From Gibbula magus (Eukaryota; Mollusca; Gastropoda; Trochida; Trochidae), in assembly GCA_936450465.1 (NCBI GenBank), contig OW388292.1:26448122-26512121 (forward strand): DNA of 64,000 nucleotides. Reading direction: 5' to 3'. The notes beneath the pieces were generated by a model that was not told the DNA's origin, did not search any database, and worked only from the letters and a program-made list of their open reading frames with translations. Below are positions 33,901-63,369 of this stretch, one piece after another. The stretch's first letter is position 1; every line of letters starts with the position of its first letter. The position numbers and the translations under genes are program-made.

Positions 33901-34292
33901 ACCTGAAAAGGTTTTTTACATTTTCTTCTACAGCCCCAGGCCATTATTGCAATAGCTTACAGTGGTGAATTGTATGCAAAGAATTGTACCCGGTATATTC
34001 ATTATTATATAATGTGTGTACGATCTTAAAAAATAGTATGATCTCTCCACCACATTATTATATGTTTGATAGCAGCAATTTATTTCCAAGCTTTGTGTTG
34101 CTCTTTCAACACATATATATAGCAGATTGGCAAAGTTATGGTAACAAAATATTTTTAAACTGCTTTAATCGTTTCACTACCTAGATTCTTAATACTACAT
34201 TCCATTTTCTGACCATTGCTATAAAGTCCACTCCATAACATACCCCACTTATTATCTCCTGATGAGCTACAGAGGCCATGGCTCTATTTTTT
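30938..34292 (+). mobile_element. Helentron-like element, family A, copy 4 (long form)
   Basis: 5' TTTTTAGCTCATCTGGCCTGAAAGGCCCGATGGGC; GTCCGTCCGTCC; seven units of about 146 bp to about 32030, in which a three-unit block is duplicated 438 bp apart; then about 1.7 kb of non-tandem 3' body; then CCTGATGAGCT (34258-34268), hairpin AGAGGCCATGGCTCT and T6. The 3' body matches copy 5 (ACTGGCTGTGAGTCCAG, GAGGTTTCAGGTTACTTC, GAGAACTATTGAATA). A pogo-type MITE is inserted at 32169-32742. Confidence 0.85.
32169..32742. mobile_element. pogo/Tigger-type MITE (574 bp) nested in Helentron-like copy 4
   Basis: CAGTCAGCTCTCGTTAATCC at the left; GTCGGATTAATGAGAGCTGACTG at the right, its inverse; TA on both sides. 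CGTTAATCCGACA-type motifs recur inside. Only a TA duplication and no transposase ORF. It is younger than the host element, whose other long copy lacks it. Confidence 0.88.
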
Positions 34293-35835
34293 GATAACTC
34301 TAGAGAACATGACTATAAATCTCTACTGATAGATTCATCAGATCATCTATTCTGGATCTATCAAGGATGCTGTTTGTCATAAACAATTGTTTTATCTTCT
34401 GTGTTGAAAGAAAACTGTATTTCTGTACAAAACTTACTTAAAACCTTATTTTTATTTGATCACCTTTTATAGTTGTATTGTCAGTATTATGTTTTCAAAT
34501 GTTAATTTTCATATACACCTTGTTATTTTTTATATGTCTTATGTATGCAAGTAAGCTATGTTACTGGTGCTGTGTATCTCTAACCACATCTGCAATAAAC
34601 TACATAGCACTCCGTACAAGCTTCTCACTCTAGCATGTGGGATCTGTTTGTAATGATAAATTTTTGGGAATTGGTGTCATGTTTAAAATTTGTCATAACT
34701 TACTGAATATGGATCCAAAATATTTTTATCCTTACAAATATAAATTTCATAGATATTGTAAACTTGTCTTGTAATTTTGTATCAATATTGATATTCTGTA
34801 ATTTAATCTGGTGGGTTTTATTTTAAAATAAATATAAACGTTTTTAATCCCAATATCTAAATATTATGAATTTTTTCCAATAATATTTAATATTTTATAG
34901 ATTTTTGTATCTTGATATTGTAATAATATTAAAGACATTTCATTATCTGTGCCTTATTTACTTATAATGTAAATATTAGTGCATTTTCTCACTTATGCTT
35001 TGTTCTCTGTAAACAAAATTACTTTATCTTCAGCATCTATCCTTGAAATATCAGAATGAGTTTATGAAAATAATATTGTAGCATTTATTGGCAAAATGAC
35101 ATTGCTTTTGTAAATCACAGATTTATTATAGTTTCAACATGTTCTATAGAAAGAAACAACTTGTTTCTGTTTTTTTTTAAATGGCAAAATTTAAGTGCCT
35201 TTTTGCTACTTTACACAAATATTTACATAATACAGGTGCCTTGACATGATTTTATGCTCTAAAAACCAAATCTTTTTTACTATATCCTTTGATATTTTTA
35301 AGAGCTCATGCGGATTATAAACACAGGAACAAGTATAGTTTGCAAGTAATGTTTCTAAGTATGTCTTAAATGTTTCAAATATTGTTCTCTTTGTGTTATT
35401 ACATATGCACAGTAATCTCTGCAAGTTCAGTTCATTTGAGATTAATGTAATTTGCTCAAATTATTTCCATATTGTATCGTGGTTAGTGACCTGTATATCT
35501 ATATGATCTAATGGTAACTGTTACCAATATTCCATGTATAAATAACACGCTTGTACTGAAAATGACGATAAAATCATTGCTTGTCTATAAATGTGTTTCT
35601 CTTCTTTATGGTAGGAAAGCACTTCACACAAATTTAAAATGGATAAAGAAGAATGGAGACTATTTCATAGATATACAACTATTTCTATTCTATTTTCTAT
35701 TCTTTGGCGGCATCGTTTGGACATAATATTCTAATGTCATTGCTTTATGCTTGACAAATACATTAAATTCAATGTTGAAACATCACGTCCGAAGATTAAA
35801 GATGTGTATCCATAAATTATCTCCCTACTTCATCA

Positions 35836-36155
35836 GGGGTGGGATAGTGCAGTGGTTAGCGCGTTCAGCTTCGGATCAAGGGATCAAGAGATCCGGGGTT
35901 CGAATCCCGACAGGGGCACGGCAACTTTGTCTGCAGTAGAGAACTGTTCTACACGCAGTAAGGTTTGGGTGCAATGCTACACTGAATTTCAGCGTAGTAC
36001 CACCCATGGTTCGCTAGTTCCAGCCGATGCTCTCAGGTTTCACCGCAATGCATAGCCACATGGCGTTGTGGGCTTTCTCCCTGCCATAATACTAGCAGCC
36101 GCGATATAAGTGAAATAATCTTGAAAGCTTTGTTAAATCCAAGCTCACCTCACCT
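35836..36155 (+). mobile_element. tRNA-derived SINE, copy 2 (long form)
   Basis: A-box-like GTGGTTAGCGCG, B-box GGTTCGAATCC (35897-35907), then GAGAACTGTTCTACACGCAG, GCAATGCTACACTGAA, a middle block around CACCCATGGTTCGCTAG, and the ending ATAATACTAGCAGCCGCGAT plus ATAAGTGAAATA. The same family as 13737. A 7-bp direct duplication (GGATCAA) sits in the head. Not a functional tRNA: the arms do not close as a cloverleaf. Confidence 0.85.
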
Positions 36156-38886
36156 TCATCAGCTTCTAGAAGCTATAAAGGGTAGCCATGCAGAGGCTAT
36201 TTGCTAGAATACAGTGGGCATCTCCACAGTACACATCTCCATAAGTGCATCTGGGCCAAGGTGATCCTAACTCAGTGTTATGATGAGATAAGATGGCCCT
36301 TAGCAGTAAAACGACATTGTGCAAATAGGCACGGGTTTAGTTGGTACTTGACTCTCCTTGTCACATTTCACTGGTCACATTTCTATCGCAAGAATACAGG
36401 TGAGAGATGATTTGTGAAGTTTTAGTTGTGTAGCAAAGTAGAACATTCAAAAGCGGGTTCTATCGGGGGATTTTTTGTGTAAAAAAAATTCGAGAGGATA
36501 TTCCTGTTTACACATAGCAAATTAGATCATGAAGCTCTGGTTGACACTTGATAAGGAGTCTAAGAAGTTTAGAGTCTACACTAACATTTAGTATATGAAA
36601 TTGAATAGTTACTCTCCCTTCATCCATGTGATTTTATCTCTTAGATCTTCCAGTCCCAATAGACTTGCTGTATAAGGACCTAGACTGTACCAAAGGCTCT
36701 TATTTTATACACACTCATTACACATGGCAGGGCTAAGAAGAGTCTAGGGGGTACATCTACTAAAGACAATATTGGTGTCTGACATTGTGCTAATCTAGTT
36801 AACTGAAACAAACACATCATAGATTTGTTTTAATTATTATTTATTTACATCACATATAATACAGAGTTAAATTATCAATATGATACATTATTAGAACATT
36901 AACAACAAAAATGGAATATTTGTTTAAAGAACTATTAACCTAGTAACTAACCCATGTTGCCAATACCAACATTCATGCAACCATTATTTAACAAAGAGAT
37001 ATACATCAGTCTGGGATTCAGTAAACACAGTTTCACCACTGAACTTTATAACTATGTTTACTATAGGCTATATAGCACTCGGACACCTGGGGTTTTAACC
37101 ATGAAGCCCCTTTACATGCCATGAAATTTGCTGACATATCTATAATTATTTTGATAAATAAAATATAGATCTTACACTTACTAATTCTTATTGGAGTCTT
37201 GTTCATTAAGAAACCTCTCATTATAAAAAAATTAACACCTATACTTGACCTAATATCAGCTCACAGACCTCATTATTGTGATATTATAATTTATTCAAAT
37301 TGTTTATTATTTTTGCAGGTCATTTATGATTCAATGATGTAAAAAAAATCCCAGTACTTATGAATAGAAGCATAAATAGAATTATTATGGAATTATTTAA
37401 TGTATACTGTTAGCCTTTCTGCATCAATGTTAGAAAAACTTATTGTCACTCAAGTATTGACAACTGATCATGGATAGTATTAGCTTTTGTTGGTACAATG
37501 AGTCCAATTTAAACAAAGTCAATAAATTTCAACACTTCATCTGAATGTATAACTAGTGTTGTTAAGTAACAAATGATTAAATATGTATTTCTCAAGAACA
37601 TGCAGATTTTCTGTATATAAAATAGCAATATGTTTTTCTCCCTTTGAGATGAAAACAATTGGATGCATGAGACATTCAAAATATACTTTAGCATGTATGT
37701 ATACAATTATTTAGTGTTGATATAGTTTCACTTATGACTTCAGAACACCAATTATTGATATTAGCATGGGTTTACCGGAACCATTTGAAGATATTGCAAA
37801 ACAAAAGATTTATAAATTCATTCATGAACTTGACGAAGTCCAAGTAAATCTGTTATCCTGTTTCTTGTCATGGTCACAAGTCAACCATCAGTTTTGGTCC
37901 CAACACATTCCACATTTGACTCCATCAAACAAACATTTCCAAATCTATATTTGTTTATGTATTTTGTAAACAGTAGCATACATTTTTATAATACAAACTG
38001 TCAATGTTTTGTCGTATCGTTATTTTTGTTGAAAAAAAACCGCAAATCTCACTCTTCGTCATCACAAATCAATCATCCTTTAATACCTCAATGGAGAGCA
38101 CAACTCACTGAGGTAACATAATCAATGCTGATAAAGAGTGGCGAATCATATACCTTCAAAATTAAACATGATTCAAATCTTAGTTCTTGGGCAAATTTCC
38201 CCTGAATGGTTTTGTTTATGATACTTAGCCAAGTGGAGTGATATCGAAACAATTGCCTTTGTGTAAAGCTTATTCCCCTAAAAGGTTATCTATGAGCTTA
38301 AAACTTTGTACACGGTTTATCACATTTGTAAGACTCACTATCTGACAAACTGACTTTTTGTTCGAGAACAATTATACTGTAAACGATATCAACGACCAAG
38401 CAATAAAATCTATGTACAAAATATACTTTATAAAATAGCTTTGTTTGCAACACCTTGCATTGATAACAGTACAACTCTCCGAACATTCTATAAACTACAA
38501 GAAATTGTTTATCTAACAAAGCATTGGGTATATTACATATAATATACATATATTTTGATAGTTATCTTCATAAATACAATTTATACTTTATTTTAACAAG
38601 GACATTTATGGCAGATAAATAACTACATAAGATATGTATTTATTCTAAATTTCTTTCATATAAACTTTCATAAAATCTTCCTTTTCTTATATATTCAACT
38701 TAACAACACAAAATAAAATAATAATTTAAAAATTAAAATTTATATTTGAGAAAATAGATAATTTATAAGAATTTATTCATATTTATCTAAACTCTAACAA
38801 GACCATAACCAGTGAGCATCTATAAGACAGCTGACTTCACCTGGTGTATAAATAGCTCTCAATGAACAACAATTCAGCAATTAGAA

Positions 38887-39055
38887 CAGGAAGATTTTCT
38901 GGAGACGTTTCGAAGTATAAGCTCAGATGGTGAAGGAATGAGTATAAACTCCAAAATGTTGTGTATTTTCACATTAAAGAAGTTGTTATCCAGAAAATGT
39001 TCCTGTTCTTATGTATACCACTTCTAAATGCCCTTCAAAGTTTTACTTCAGGAAT
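38887..39055. repeat. Inverted pair of repeat halves with degenerate hammerhead-like segments
   Basis: On the + strand ACAGGAAGATTTTCTGG..ACGTTTCGAAGTATAAGCTCA faces GGTGAAGGAATGAGTATAAACTCC..ATCCAGAAAATGTTCCTGT. The halves invert each other and match the repeat at 59040-59160. The right half aligns with its CTGATGAAGGAGTGAG..ACTCCGAAACGTTGTG core but has lost CTGATGA and GAAAC. It ends in CACTTCTAAATGCCCTTCAAAG. Confidence 0.55.
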
Positions 39056-40994
39056 TGTAGCACATGTGTAGACTATTGTCCCCTGGACAGCTACGTCAGA
39101 CCATCAGTATTGGGCTGTCCTGTCTACAAAGGATGTGAGTGCAACTCATCCAGGGATCAAGTCCAGTAATCCAACCATCCATGGTTAGTTGGACTGTAGT
39201 CAAACCATGTCGGACTATCTAGTAGTGGAATAACTCACTGTTAACAATTGATAGCAATTCAACGCAGGCAGGCTCAGCCGAGATGACTAAGTTGTTTCCC
39301 TAGCAACTTGTATCTAGATAAGGCCGCAACAATAGTTATTAATATTGAGAGCATCACAGGGTGTTTATTACTGGATGAAAACAAGACAACAACGTGGCTT
39401 CTATATCAGACTATGCAACAACATAAATATTTGGTTCTCAACAAGTGATGAATCAATCATAGATTTGTTATACAAATTCTGTTTACAAGATTGTGAAGTT
39501 ACTTCCCTTGAGTGTTAACCATGTTAACTAAAGGACCTTTTCAACAATACATCAGTTTGCAAACAAAAACAAAACTTTTATTGCCTTTCAACGCTTTGAA
39601 AAAAGATTTGATAAAATGAAAAGAACCTTTTGCATATTTTAAGTAACCCTCAATGATAGAATATGGATGCCAGTAAAAAATTTTTTTACGTTTTTATCCA
39701 GGTAACTATAGCCTATATGGAAGTTAATTAAAGTTATATTAAACAGGCTCTAACTGATGAATTTTCAAAAAAATAGTGCAATTATTTGATGATTTGGAAC
39801 TTGTTAACATCCTTTTATCAAAATTAAATAAAGAAACAAAAGGATAATAGCCCTTTGATAAAACATGCAACAAAGTTTGATTACAGGAGTTTACAGGTAA
39901 ATAAAAATGGCAAACATGTCTCAAAATATCTTTCATGAAGTATAATATCAAACTTCTTTGACACTTTACCAACTTGTTAATGTCAATAAATAAGAACACT
40001 AAATGCCATGATCTACTGATGACATTTCTAAAATGGGAATGCATATAAATGAACTGGACTCTTAGGAAAAACATTTATCTTAGAAGACTCCACAATTATC
40101 CTTATCCAAAATTACTGTCTCACCAAACACGGCCTGAGAAAATATTACAGTAAGTTATGAGAGGTCAAGTTCTGAATCAGAGCTTTGATTCATCTTAGAG
40201 TGGTCAGTCAAGACCATGAACAGTAGATGACCAATGATGCAAGGACAAAGTGGTCACCATCTGGCTAACTCTGTTACAAATCATGGAAATCATTAGTATA
40301 TAAATATGCTCACATGCTAACTCCAACCTGATGAAGAAAACATGAAGGAGGAAGCAAATGTCATGTTTTTCACACTAAATAGCATTGGCGGATCCAAGAA
40401 TTTTGAAAGTGTAGTTATCATATCTTGAAAAGGGAGACACTCAAACTTTTCATAAAGGGCCGTTCCAACCCCCTGAACCCCTGTCTGGATCTGCCAGTGA
40501 ATAATATGTCTCTATTTTCTATGTCCTTCAAATATTTAGTCTATAAACTGGCGATCTATATATCATTTATGAACTCAGTATTTTGCTGTGTTGAGAAAAA
40601 AAAGGTTCTAAATTTGTCCATAAATTGAAGAATTGATCACAGACCAAACTTGAGAGAGTTCTTCAAAGAAAACTCTGTTTTCTGGTCTTAGAATCTGTCG
40701 TTGCCATGTTTCTGATACAAAGTCCATATCTTTGCTATCAGTTTAAACAGCAACACCAATGTCCCTGTGCGAGGGTCCCTCTCAGGGTGTTTGCTAATAC
40801 TTAGTGAGAGTCCATTCTGGGTGATTTTGCTAAGTGGAGTTCATTGACAAGCTTTCACGTAAGACTGTTAAATCCCCACCATTTGCTATCAGCTTGTCAG
40901 AAAACATTATTTTCATCTTTCCCACAGTTTGAACGTCTTATGTTGAGCTATCTTCCATTCATTTATTAGCTATCAGTTAGTCAGGGAACGTGGT

Positions 40995-57380
<16,386 letters not shown>

Positions 57381-57520
57381 TTCTCGTTCAGTTTAATTCC
57401 ATTCTGTCATGCATTTACAATACCGCAGTGGCTGTCACTTTAAGATCAGAGATTTACAGACACATCTTTATTATCAAAGCAGACAGCACTACATATTTCT
57501 CTCACAACATTGCATTTTCC

Positions 57521-57529
57521 GCTTCCGGT
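57521..57529 (-). promoter_or_regulatory. ETS-type site upstream of FAM91A1
   Basis: ACCGGAAGC on the - strand, about 145 bp upstream of the FAM91A1 start codon. This is the core of GABPA/ETS sites common in housekeeping promoters. One short motif; function is inferred from position. Confidence 0.4.
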
Positions 57530-57839
57530 TTTGATAAATACTACCTTTTTACAACTACCATTAACATATCGGTCGTCTGCAAAGCGATTTTTTAATCTAG
57601 TGTATAAACATTGTTTAAATAGAATAAGATTAAACAAATATAAAGAAAAAAACAAATGTAAGAAATGAGAAGGAAAAAAACAGACAAAAGGACATTTCAT
57701 GAACTCACTCATAAAAAAACACTTGTATTCTCTATGTCACTAACTAACACGTTACAAATTTAAAATACATTGCCCATATTTTCTCAAATTTATATCTCGC
57801 TGTTTGTATTGAATCTTAATACTTAAATCTTTCTTGAAG

Positions 57840-58400
57840 TGTGATTATATTGGTGTTATTTTCCTCAACTATTCACAACATTTTGCCAACAAAATGTCTC
57901 CTTTATAGAATGAAATATACTGATTCACCTCTTTGCTCCTTTTGTCAAAAGGAAATAGAAACTGTAGAACATCTCTTTTGGAAATGTGATATTGTAAGAA
58001 GAATATGATATTAAGTAGCAGAATGGTTCCATACCGTACAAATAACAATTAATTTTTATATTGAAAATGTCTTGTTTGGATTTTAAAATGATAATAATAA
58101 TCCCATAAATGTAATCATCCTCTTGATAATTTTACAACACATATTCAAATGTGCTCATGGAAATTATGTGCCTATTATCAGTTTTGTCAAAAATGAAATC
58201 ACTAAATACTATGATATCACAAGATGCCTTCACTTATCAAATGGAACTGAGCAAAGTTTTGTTAAGTTTTGGTCTACCTTACACCTGTTGCTAAGTTAGA
58301 TATATAAGAGTATTGTATTGTACACTGTTTTCCATTTATGAACTGTACTGTATATTGCTGACATTTTGTATGATGTATACCTGTAAAACAAAAACGGAAA
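57840..58400 (+). mobile_element. L1-like LINE relic, C-terminal zinc-knuckle region
   Basis: One frame reads NILPTKCLLYRMKYTDSPLC, SFCQKEIETVEHLFWKCDIV, the Cys-rich C-terminus of L1-clade reverse transcriptases (C-x2-C..H-x4-C). After a frame break it continues IIILLIILQHIFKCAHGNYV and a helical tail to a stop near 58300. An A-rich end follows near 58385-58430. No reverse transcriptase core is present, and the relic is frameshifted. Confidence 0.7.
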
Positions 58401-59039
58401 TCAAATTTAAAAAAATTAAATATTTAAATATTTTTCTCAACTTACATTTCTAAATATAATATTTGGCTAGATGTAATATGAAATTAAAAATATCAAATGT
58501 GTGATATGCCGATGAAGACCTCAAAGAGATCAAATAACGTTGAAGATAAATAATACCTGTGTTTCCAAAGTTCAATTCCAGCCATTATGAAGTTGTTTGC
58601 CAAAATCAAAGCTCTTACTTTCTCTACAATTCGAAAACCGATGTTATTGATTCAGGTTCACAAAAAAGAAGAAACTAGTTTGTCGATTAGTTGCAACAAG
58701 ATGCATTATAATCAATTGGTTTATATACAGGTAGAATTCTCTGAAGCACACTGATTTGCACCCATCTGAATTAGGGATCTAATATAGTTAAAACTTTTGA
58801 ACGGTTTATTAAATATTTTAGGCCAATTTACATAACTATATTTTTGTCCCATGTCTCAATAATTTATAATTACCATAGTTATCAGTTAATTGGAAATAAT
58901 AGCTTTTTATCTTTTTTTTACATGGTAACAAATTCCTAACTAAACATGTATTGTTATTTAATATAACAGTTATGTAGTAAAAGCATTGTATCTCTCCAAA
59001 AACTGTTGTACATTGATTCACTACCAGAGGATACTAGTA

Positions 59040-59160
59040 TTGCATAGGTCTTTGAAGGGCATTTAGAAGTGGCATACATAAAAACAGGAAGATTTTATGG
59101 ATTGCATTTTGTGAAAATACACAACGTTTCGGAGTATATGCTCACTCCTTCATCAGAGAC
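59040..59160 (-). ncRNA. Hammerhead-ribozyme-like core in a repeat fragment
   Basis: On the - strand CTGATGA (59156-59150) is followed by AGGAGTGAGCATATACTCC, whose GGAGT/ACTCC can pair as stem II, and then GAAA (59130-59127). CTGATGA, stem II, GAAA is the conserved hammerhead core, known from Penelope-like elements and retrozymes. A possible stem (TTGTG/CACAA) follows, but the cleavage-site UH and stem I could not be placed with confidence, so activity is unproven. Confidence 0.45.
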
Positions 59161-59695
59161 AATAAATTTTTTATTAAAAAAAGTAATGATTTATTTCATA
59201 CTCGATGATAATTGACATACATTATGAAATAACATTGAAATAACATACATTGTGTTAACATCTTTATCACGATTGAAATTTCGACTCCACTCATCACTCA
59301 TCATAAACTAAAACTGTGCTGAATATTTCGACATATATTTTACCGACCGAACCGATATTAGTTGATACGAAAGTAGTTTTTACAAAAAGACGTATGTTTC
59401 GGTTAAAGCTATTGGTCAGCGCAAACCAATCGAAATCGGTTTATTATCTGGGCCATTGGAGATTCATTTGTTGAAATATGGCCGACGAGAGCAGGTGCCC
59501 GTTCCACCTGGTGATGTAAACAACGGAAGACCTTCTAACTTCAGAACTTTAGTACGGTTTATCCTCCGTTGTTTTCATATTGATGTTATTTTGACTTGTT
59601 ACTCAACGGTTGATAAGGTGTCAATCCGATTAGTTAAGCCCTTGGATATCATTAGGTAGACTAGTCCAGCATATAACTAGACTATAATTTCGCAC

Positions 59696-61860
59696 AAGTG
59701 CTACATATACTATAGTCTAGCCATCGAGTGAATTTTCTTTGACGCACTTTCTTGACGACAGAGAGGCGAAACGGTTTTAGGATAACTGAGAACAAAAATC
59801 AAATATTTCGATGGGAATAAGTGCACGGATTGTTAAAACAAACATTGATCTTCAAATCGGATCACTTACCTCGACTTAAATCAACTCAGTTTATTTCTTA
59901 AAAAGTTTTAAACCTTGACACCCCCCACATTTCCAGTATCCGTCGGCCATTTTGACCGGTTGTGTAAAACTTGGACTCGGATTAAAACGGACCATGATTA
60001 AATGGCGTGCTTCGCTCGGGAGAAGAGAAACAATCTTTTTACAGTCATAAATTGTTTGCAAACACGATATTTGATGTCTTTTGTTAAAAAGGGTATCATA
60101 AAACAGTATTTGAACTGTTTTATTGTATTGGTTGGGATACATTCCTTTTCATGAACTATTATTTCAGCACAATTTATATTATAGCCTACTAATTGACAAA
60201 ATACAGAAAACTTTTTTTAGCTAGCATAATACTTATTGAAGATAAACGTTAAGTTACCAGATACAATTTGATGAACAATGAAATACCGGTAATATACATA
60301 AGTCATCTAACATTGTCGAAATTTAAATAATACAATTATGATTATTAATGAACAACATTTTGCTTCAAAACATGTGATGGCATTCATGCGACACGAATTT
60401 GTCTCTTTCTATTCTGCCGCAAACTTAACTTATATACTTGTCTATTGCTTGCTAATATTTCGGAAGTTCTAATTTTCTTACATGATAATGTATTACATTA
60501 TTTTAAAGAGCAAATACATAAGTTACTTTGGCCATCAAGAACATCTTTAAGATAAACTACGATGTCTGAAGTGACTGTATCTATCATTTACCAAGCACTA
60601 TTGCGACAACCTACAGTTAACTACAATTTTTTTGCTGTCGAAATAATCTTGCATGTGTAATTTTTTCAGTTTCCATAAGTTTATATATGTGATACATAAT
60701 CAAACATGGTTTCATAAACATGAATAAAATGTCATTTTCCTTTTTCTCTATGCAAGTTAAGACATTTCCGAGTTCAATCAAAATGAGTTTAGACCGACAG
60801 TGTTTTATTATAAAGAAAACATTGTTTATCTCTATTTATTTGCATAGATTTCATCTACGATGTCAATTATTTTCTTGACAACATATCTATATCGCTTTGT
60901 CAATCGACGTGGTGATGCAATTGCGTCGATATCGTCTAAAGTTAAATTTAAGATGTTATAATCATGAAAAGGTTTACGGGAACTTAATTCAATCTGCCAT
61001 TTCAACAATCAGAAACTTGGTGATCTCATTTATTTTATGTGGATATTTCAGCTTAAGAACAAAATACACAGTCTTGTTATGATTGACAAAATACCAACTT
61101 CAGAATGGGTCATATATATTCCCCCCCGGAGAGCTGGATGAGGTGCATGTAGTTTTGTTATGTTTAAGTATCTTGCGCAATGGGGAAGGTCTGATAATTA
61201 TGGATATATTGTATTGCTCACGTGTAAACTGTCACTCGATGTTTTTTTTCAAAATAACTTAAGTTAAATAACCAACTTTATTCAGTTAAAATAGTGATAT
61301 AAATGGTATCGTATCATGACACTTTCACTGAAATGAAATACTTGAACAAACATCAGGCCATCATAAAATAAAACAAACACAAAATAACCAAGTTTATACC
61401 TACCCATACAACAGAAACAGTTGACTGTGTGCCTGATGGTAGCTTGTGATTAAAACTATTTATTGTTTTAGTGTTAACAACCAATTAACGGAAGCTAAAA
61501 ATTCGTTTTCAACCCCTCGACCCCAGAGCGTTATTTAAACACGATCCGTTTTATGCGATTCTGGTTTTATACACACCCTTCATTTGCATATCAACATGGC
61601 TGACACAAACAAGAGGGTAGCTCGCTTTCGCTTTTTAATGGAGATAAGTATCCCGTTTTGAAGATGAATGATTGTTTTATCTATCCGTGAACTTGTATCC
61701 ATCTTAATAGTGAGTTTTCATTCGACTTTTTGCCTGCAAGCCGTTCCGCATGAAATCGTTGCGGAAGTGGCGTCAAAGAAAATTCGTTCGATTGATAAAC
61801 TCGATAAAGGCCTGGGCCGTATACGAGTTTATATTAGATGAACTATAGGTAGACTATCTT
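59696..61860. repeat. Inverted repeat pair about 2 kb apart
   Basis: 59696-59860 (GAATTTTCTTTGACGC, GCACGGATTGTTAAAACAAA) recurs inverted at 61662-61860 (GCGTCAAAGAAAATTC; inverted reading TTCACGGATAGATAAAACAA). Similarity is patchy over about 150 bp. These could be ends of a DNA transposon whose interior (59860-61660) holds no ORF, or an inverted duplication. Confidence 0.55.
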
Positions 61861-63089
61861 TTTTAACCCTTGGATCCCGTTCGACGATCTCAGGGTTAGT
61901 TTGTCAAGCGTAAGGGTTGGTAGTGCAGTGAAGTTGAGAAATTACTAGCGCCCGGTAAAGTGCAGTACTCCCCCTTATGGTAATGCTCGATCATCAAAGT
62001 AACAGTCTTATTAGAATTGCTCTGTTCCAAGGAATAAATATTGTAAAATATTACATCTACCAAACTGATCTAATAGATTCCTCTCCCCAAGGTTTGGAGC
62101 TGCTTGGTATTGGCACATGTTCTGTGGCTAGTTTAGTGCCGGCAAAATCTAATTAGGGAACCAATCACAATCATATATAGCCTGCAACCTCATTGAATCA
62201 CGATACTCAATGTTTCCATCAACAAAAAATACTTTCTTCAATTGATACCAAGATACATGTTACTGAAATGCCATATTGTCAATAAAATATATCATCTTGT
62301 ATTTTCTAAAGTCATGAGGTAAATATAGGCTCCATAATTATGTTATAAATATTTAACACATAGGGCTGGTGATATAAAACAACAAAACACATAGAAATAA
62401 TATATTATCAACATCACAAGATAGAGTGGCATTTAATAGCATCTATAAATTAAGAAAATTAACCATGTTTCTTAGAAATGAGGTATGAGTATACTTTTCC
62501 TTAGCGAGAAAACTTTGTAGGAAGTCATAAGATAACCTAACTGAACTTGTGTCAGGACAATTGCTATATAAGCAGTGATCAGATAGATCTACTGGATCAA
62601 AATTAATCTTCTTTGATTTAAAACTACCGGTAGCCTTTTGGACTACCAATCATAACGTTTTTCTAGTTCAGCAACTTTTTCATTAGCCATTGTCTACCCA
62701 TTGTCTTCCCTAAGAGTTTACTGCCTTCAGTATTTTGGCCATAACCTCTGTTCTAGTATACCGGTAGTGAATTTCTCGTTTCTAAAGAAAACCCCCAGCA
62801 GCAAAAAAGCATACTACATATTATATCCCTTCTTTTTATCCAGTGCAATCACATTTTGCAAAGACTACATTGTTTACATCGACCAAGGTATTTCAGTGAT
62901 CTTAGCCTTTGATTGTAAAGGGTCTTGCTAATTAGCATGTGTCCTTAGAATAGTGTTGTTGTAAATGACACAAAATAAACTCTCTTCAGTTTTTGTCTCT
63001 AATTAGGTCTTCTTTATTTATCAGCATGTTTATGGTCATTTGTTTTCACAAAGTCAAACAGCATTTATACTAGTATAGAGGAAAACAAG

Positions 63090-63258
63090 AAAACCTGAGA
63101 GACCCAATGGGCTTATGGCATGGCATGGTGTCCAGTGTCCGTCCGTCCGTCAGTCTGTAAACTTTTCGCATTTTCGTCTTCTCCAGAACCACTTGGCAGC
63201 TGAAATTGTGTGTACAGACTCAATGGCCAATGGGGATTCTAAATTGTAAATTTTTAAT
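63090..63258 (+). mobile_element. Helentron-like element, family A, copy 6 (head fragment)
   Basis: CCCAATGGGCTTATGGCATG, then GTGTCCGTCCGTCCGTCAG, AAACTTTTCGC and one unit ending TTGGCCAATGGGGATTC..AATTGTAAATT. Both true termini are missing. Confidence 0.75.
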
Positions 63259-63369
63259 ACTTACCCTACTTTTACTAGTGCATATTACCTATATGATCCG
63301 ATGAAGGATTGAAAACGTGACTGAGACAGGATCCTAACGTAACTGTAGTGAAGTGTAGACAGACTGGCT

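Larger units (their letters stand above)
34293..40994. other. Intergenic region between the convergent genes
   Basis: About 6.7 kb of AT-rich DNA with no supportable gene. It contains a SINE at 35836-36155 and a relic with hammerhead-like parts at 38887-39055. The part next to 40995 should include the FAM91A1 3' UTR, and the left part may include distal RPTP 3' UTR. The remaining open frames are short and without recognisable motifs or codon bias. Confidence 0.4.

Noticed and set aside
35206..40628. Several 60-111 codon ORFs between the two genes
   Set aside because: AT-rich random frames rich in Phe, Ile, Tyr and Leu, without motifs or splice context.
59891..60142. 83-codon - strand ORF containing MADGYWKCGGCQGLKLF
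   Set aside because: The Met-Ala start is tempting, but the frame has no recognisable domain, ends 13 codons later and has no clear donor.
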